Shown: positions 60,901-64,000 of the stretch, in pieces | How the letters are laid out: each line of letters opens with the position of its first letter | How positions within the stretch are numbered: the stretch's first letter is position 1 | Assembly: GCA_020310875.1 (NCBI GenBank) | Contig: CM035422.1 | Coordinates: 54,685,673 to 54,749,672, forward strand | Length of the DNA: 64,000 nucleotides | Reading direction: 5' to 3' | Origin: Ceratopteris richardii | Taxonomy: Eukaryota; Streptophyta; Polypodiopsida; Polypodiales; Pteridaceae | The notes under the pieces: generated by a model | The model's input: the letters and a program-made list of their open reading frames with translations, nothing else | What the model was told of the DNA's origin: nothing | Databases searched by the model: none | Translations under genes and position numbers: made by a program

Positions 60901-62195
60901 TTGGTAATGGTTGGTACATGGAGTACCCTGCTCAACAAATTCTGATTTCCATCACAAGTCTTAACATTTCCAACTTTAACTAATGAATGCTTTGTGGCAT
61001 CACCTGTTTGAACTTGATGCTTACCTTTTGGTTCCTCAAGATCAGAGAGTAATGCTACATTGCCAGCCACATGATTTGAACATCCTGAGTCAATGTAGAA
61101 TAGGTGGTCATCATTTGTACCTAGTTTTGAAGTCATGTTCATGATTAGAAGAGAGTCATCCTGCTCCTCTGTGTAGTTGTTGTAATCCTTCTTGGATTTG
61201 AATCCTCCTTGGTAGTTGCCATTGTAATTATTGTTGTAGTTGTTGTTGTAGTTATTGTTGTAGCCTTGGTGATGGTTGAATCTACCTCTTGACTGTGAGT
61301 ATCCACCTCTTTGGTATCCTCTTCCTCTCTGATTCTTGTAATTCCTGAAACACTCATCTGTAGTATGATTTGATAGACCACAAATGTTGCATGGTGAGGA
61401 GTTATAAGATCTCCCCCTACCTTGCTTACCTCCTCTGCCCCTTCCTCTTGATGATCTACCTCTCCCTGCATAGTTGGCTTGGGAGGTAGAACCTTCATCT
61501 TCCACCTTCTTGCTTTTGCCTTTATCTTTAGACTTCTTATCAGTGTATAGGGTAGAAGAGTTATTACCTTTGGATGTGTCTCCATTTTTCTTGAGCTTTG
61601 CTTCATGAGTAAACAATTGTCCCATGAGAGTTGTAAGATCTGGAGTGTGCATGTCCATGTAAAGATCCATAGCAGTGGTGAAGCTTTCCCATTTTTCATC
61701 AGCCTTGATCCCATTGATCACTTGCCTAACAATCTCTTCTTCTTCAATATCTTCTCCTATGCTTGCTAACTGATCTGCTACATCTTTAATCTTGGTCATA
61801 AATTCTGAAACAGCTTGCTTAGGTTGCTTCCTTAATGTTTTGAATTCAATCCACAACTGATTTTTCCTAGCCCTTGTGTTGGAGGAAAAATATGATGACA
61901 AGGTTTCCCAAGCCTCTTGGGATGTCTTACAATTTCTAATATGTGGCAATAGAAAATCAGACATAGAGTTGAGTAAATAAGACCTTGCCAATGCATCCTT
62001 AGCACACCATGTGTTGAGCCTTTCATGTTCTTCCTTGGTTGGTAATCCACTTGTTTTGAATGAGGGCAATTCCTCATCTCCTGAGATGTATCCATAGAGA
62101 CTCCTTCCTTGTAAGTAGGTCTTCATCCTTAGAGACCATGCTTGATAGTTGTTCCTATCCAATTTTTCAATAAATGAAGGAAAACCATCTCCCAT
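57980..62195 (-). pseudogene. Element E gag-pol: one stop and two frameshifts
   Basis: ATG 62195 starts MGDGFPSFIEKLDRNNYQAW. The first 450 codons hold gag, an RGG-rich stretch, zinc knuckle CNICGLSNHTTDEC and protease FYIDSGCSNHV, and end at TAA 60843-60845 (VRFN, stop, YGAFVEDP). The same frame then continues to WHK at about 60690, where a 1-base loss shifts it. The next frame, to 58621, contains the pre-integrase CSACQFGKSH, integrase (VHTDLWGP, SDGGGEYFS, NGIAERRN), RT with QLDVKNAFLNG and a changed catalytic motif YVHD (CVYVHDIIIIGN, where D has YVDD). A second 1-base shift at about 58625 leads to RNase H (58624-57980; YSDADWAEC, STEVEYRG, GDNTSSLHLAANP). The RT change alone should abolish polymerase activity. 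Confidence 0.93.
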
Positions 62196-62208
62196 TTTAC
62201 CTTAGTTT

Positions 62209-62220
62209 GCTCTGATACCA
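62209..62220 (-). promoter_or_regulatory. Primer-binding site of element E
   Basis: The minus strand reads TGGTATCAGAGC one base after the 5' LTR. As in D, the gag ATG (62195) follows within about 15 bases. Confidence 0.9.
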
Positions 62221-62221
62221 C

Positions 62222-63278
62222 TGTTGGGAAAGATGGATGGATGCTCCAAGAGACTGAGTACCTACTGCTAAACTTGCTTTGTACCAGCCCTCTTTTGCTT
62301 CAGAGTTGATAACTAGACCTCCTTAGCTTTCCAATGACACCATCTAAATGTCCTATGTACTTTGGAAATGATGTGTGTAATGATTGAATCAAAACAGATA
62401 ACTTTGGAAGTCACAAACTCAAGAAAACCTTCTATTTATGTCTTGGCACCTGCTGGGTATTTTGCTGAGTATGACCAGCACAATAGGAATTGGAAAAGTT
62501 CCTTTTAGGGGTATCTAATTAGCTTTGTAAGATACCTATTCCAAGTGGAATGATGTAAAATGATAGACTATGCTAAGAGAAATCAATTTAGCAAGTTAAG
62601 TTATACCCCCGACTTTTTAGGACTGTAGCAGAAATTGACCAGTGATCACCTCGATGCCGATTTCTCCACCCTGGCTGAATAGAATGTCTTCAAACTTTGA
62701 TAGCATGTAGATTACTTCAAGCGGAATCCAACAAGCCTGAATCACGGAATGTGGTGAAGATTTGACCGAGATATGCCCTTGACAGGTTGGCTGACTTTTG
62801 AGTAGACTAACAGAGAACTCAGAGATGGACAATGTGAATGTATGTATTAATAAACACTTGTATACAACTCCATTGGCATGAATATCATTGCTAAGTGGTG
62901 TAGAGAGGTGTGGGCTAGAGTGTAGACCTCACACACACTCAAAAATCAGTAATGCTAGGCTCGGGAGTGCTCTCTCTTACTCGCGACTTTTCATGTCCAT
63001 TTTTATAAGGAATGAGTAAAAATTTGAATTCAAATTCAAACTTTTGGCTCCCTATGATCAAGCTCCTAAATGCTTGGAGATATTCTTTCAATCAAACAAC
63101 TAATTTTTCCACGAATCCTTTTGGTAGGTGATTACAAGAGATTCCAAGTCAATTTGACTTTTACAATGAGATAAAGTGGTAATTAGCCATTAGCATATGT
63201 TCCTATGCTTCTTCATGTATGTAAGATCTTCAAGATATCTTTCAAGCCAAATGTGTAGGCTTGGGATTTACACCAACA
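62222..63278 (-). mobile_element. 5' LTR of element E, 1057 bp
   Basis: TGTTGGGAAAGATGG to TTACACCAACA, with the TATA candidate CTTATAAAAAT (minus strand) at about 62998-63010. It differs from the 3' LTR at scattered sites and small indels. Confidence 0.93.
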
Positions 63279-63396
63279 TACACATCGGAACATATTGGAC
63301 TACTAGAATGCCAAACTACTGGACTTCCAATATCGGGAAAAAATTTGGTGACCATCGAAAAGAATTTTGGTCATGTACAAGACTTGATTTTTTACA
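63279..63396 (-). mobile_element. 5' LTR of element H, second part
   Basis: Resumes the H LTR after E: TACACATCGGAACATATTGG and GAATTTTGGTCATG match 50185-50298. It ends TTTTTTACA at 63396, where the other H LTR has TTTTTAACA. Confidence 0.82.

Positions 63397-64000
<604 letters not shown>

Larger units (their letters stand above)
56887..63278 (-). mobile_element. Full-length, slightly decayed copia element E (6392 bp)
   Basis: 5' LTR 62222-63278, primer site 62209-62220, gag-pol 62195-57980, polypurine tract 57939-57953, 3' LTR 56887-57938. LTRs of 1057 and 1052 bp differ by scattered substitutions and small indels. It is related to D in protein but its LTRs are unrelated. It is inserted in the H LTR. 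Confidence 0.93.

Overview
The window is AT-rich nuclear DNA of a land plant with a large, repeat-dominated genome. The plant call rests on a TTL-type (TPR plus thioredoxin-like) gene remnant, a CDC48C/NVL-type AAA ATPase remnant, and plant-style Ty1/copia and Ty3/gypsy elements primed by initiator tRNA-Met. The retrotransposon density and slow, nonsense-dominated decay would suit a gymnosperm, but the species cannot be fixed from sequence alone. I see no intact host gene, no tRNA or rRNA gene and no CRISPR array.

Layout. 1-1190: 3' end of a copia element and its LTR. 1190-4292: 5'-truncated copia copy A (minus). 4313-5560: an array of short, nearly palindromic units, then a ~175-bp direct duplication and a decayed unrecognised ORF (to 6764). 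7834-10641: two decayed host-gene copies, TTL and CDC48C, both on the plus strand and without visible introns. 10642-13660: C/T-rich and TG-rich non-coding DNA. 13667-19742: a decayed Ty3/gypsy element (plus). 20159-21660: a ~180-bp tandem repeat and a copia 3' end with a complete LTR. 22285-23812: a decayed coiled-coil ORF of unknown identity. 25945-26893: a copia RT/RNase H fragment (minus).

27288-63396 is one nest of LTR retrotransposons whose layers can be ordered by insertion sites and target-site duplications. Element H (LTR 49431-50298; other LTR 56076-56886 plus 63279-63396) is the oldest layer. Copy F (27288-29495, resuming at 48922-49428) lies in an H LTR. Copy G (LTRs 29496-29725 and 48697-48921) lies in F with duplication TGAGG/CGAGG. 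Copy C starts at 32767 inside G. B (34504-39658, duplication ATAGG) and D (41638-48449, duplication ATCAC) both lie in C. E (56887-63278) lies in the other H LTR. A, B, C, F and G belong to one copia family with a ~230-bp LTR; D and E are two related families with 1.27-kb and 1.05-kb LTRs.

B is the youngest insertion: its LTRs differ at one position in 230. Its 1421-codon gag-pol frame has only two stop codons, but the RNase H glutamate expected to be catalytic is a glutamine. D has one stop codon in about 1405 codons. None of these copies is autonomous as written. They are informative for insertion order, trans-mobilisation, and possible double-stranded RNA from the inverted B/C arrangement.
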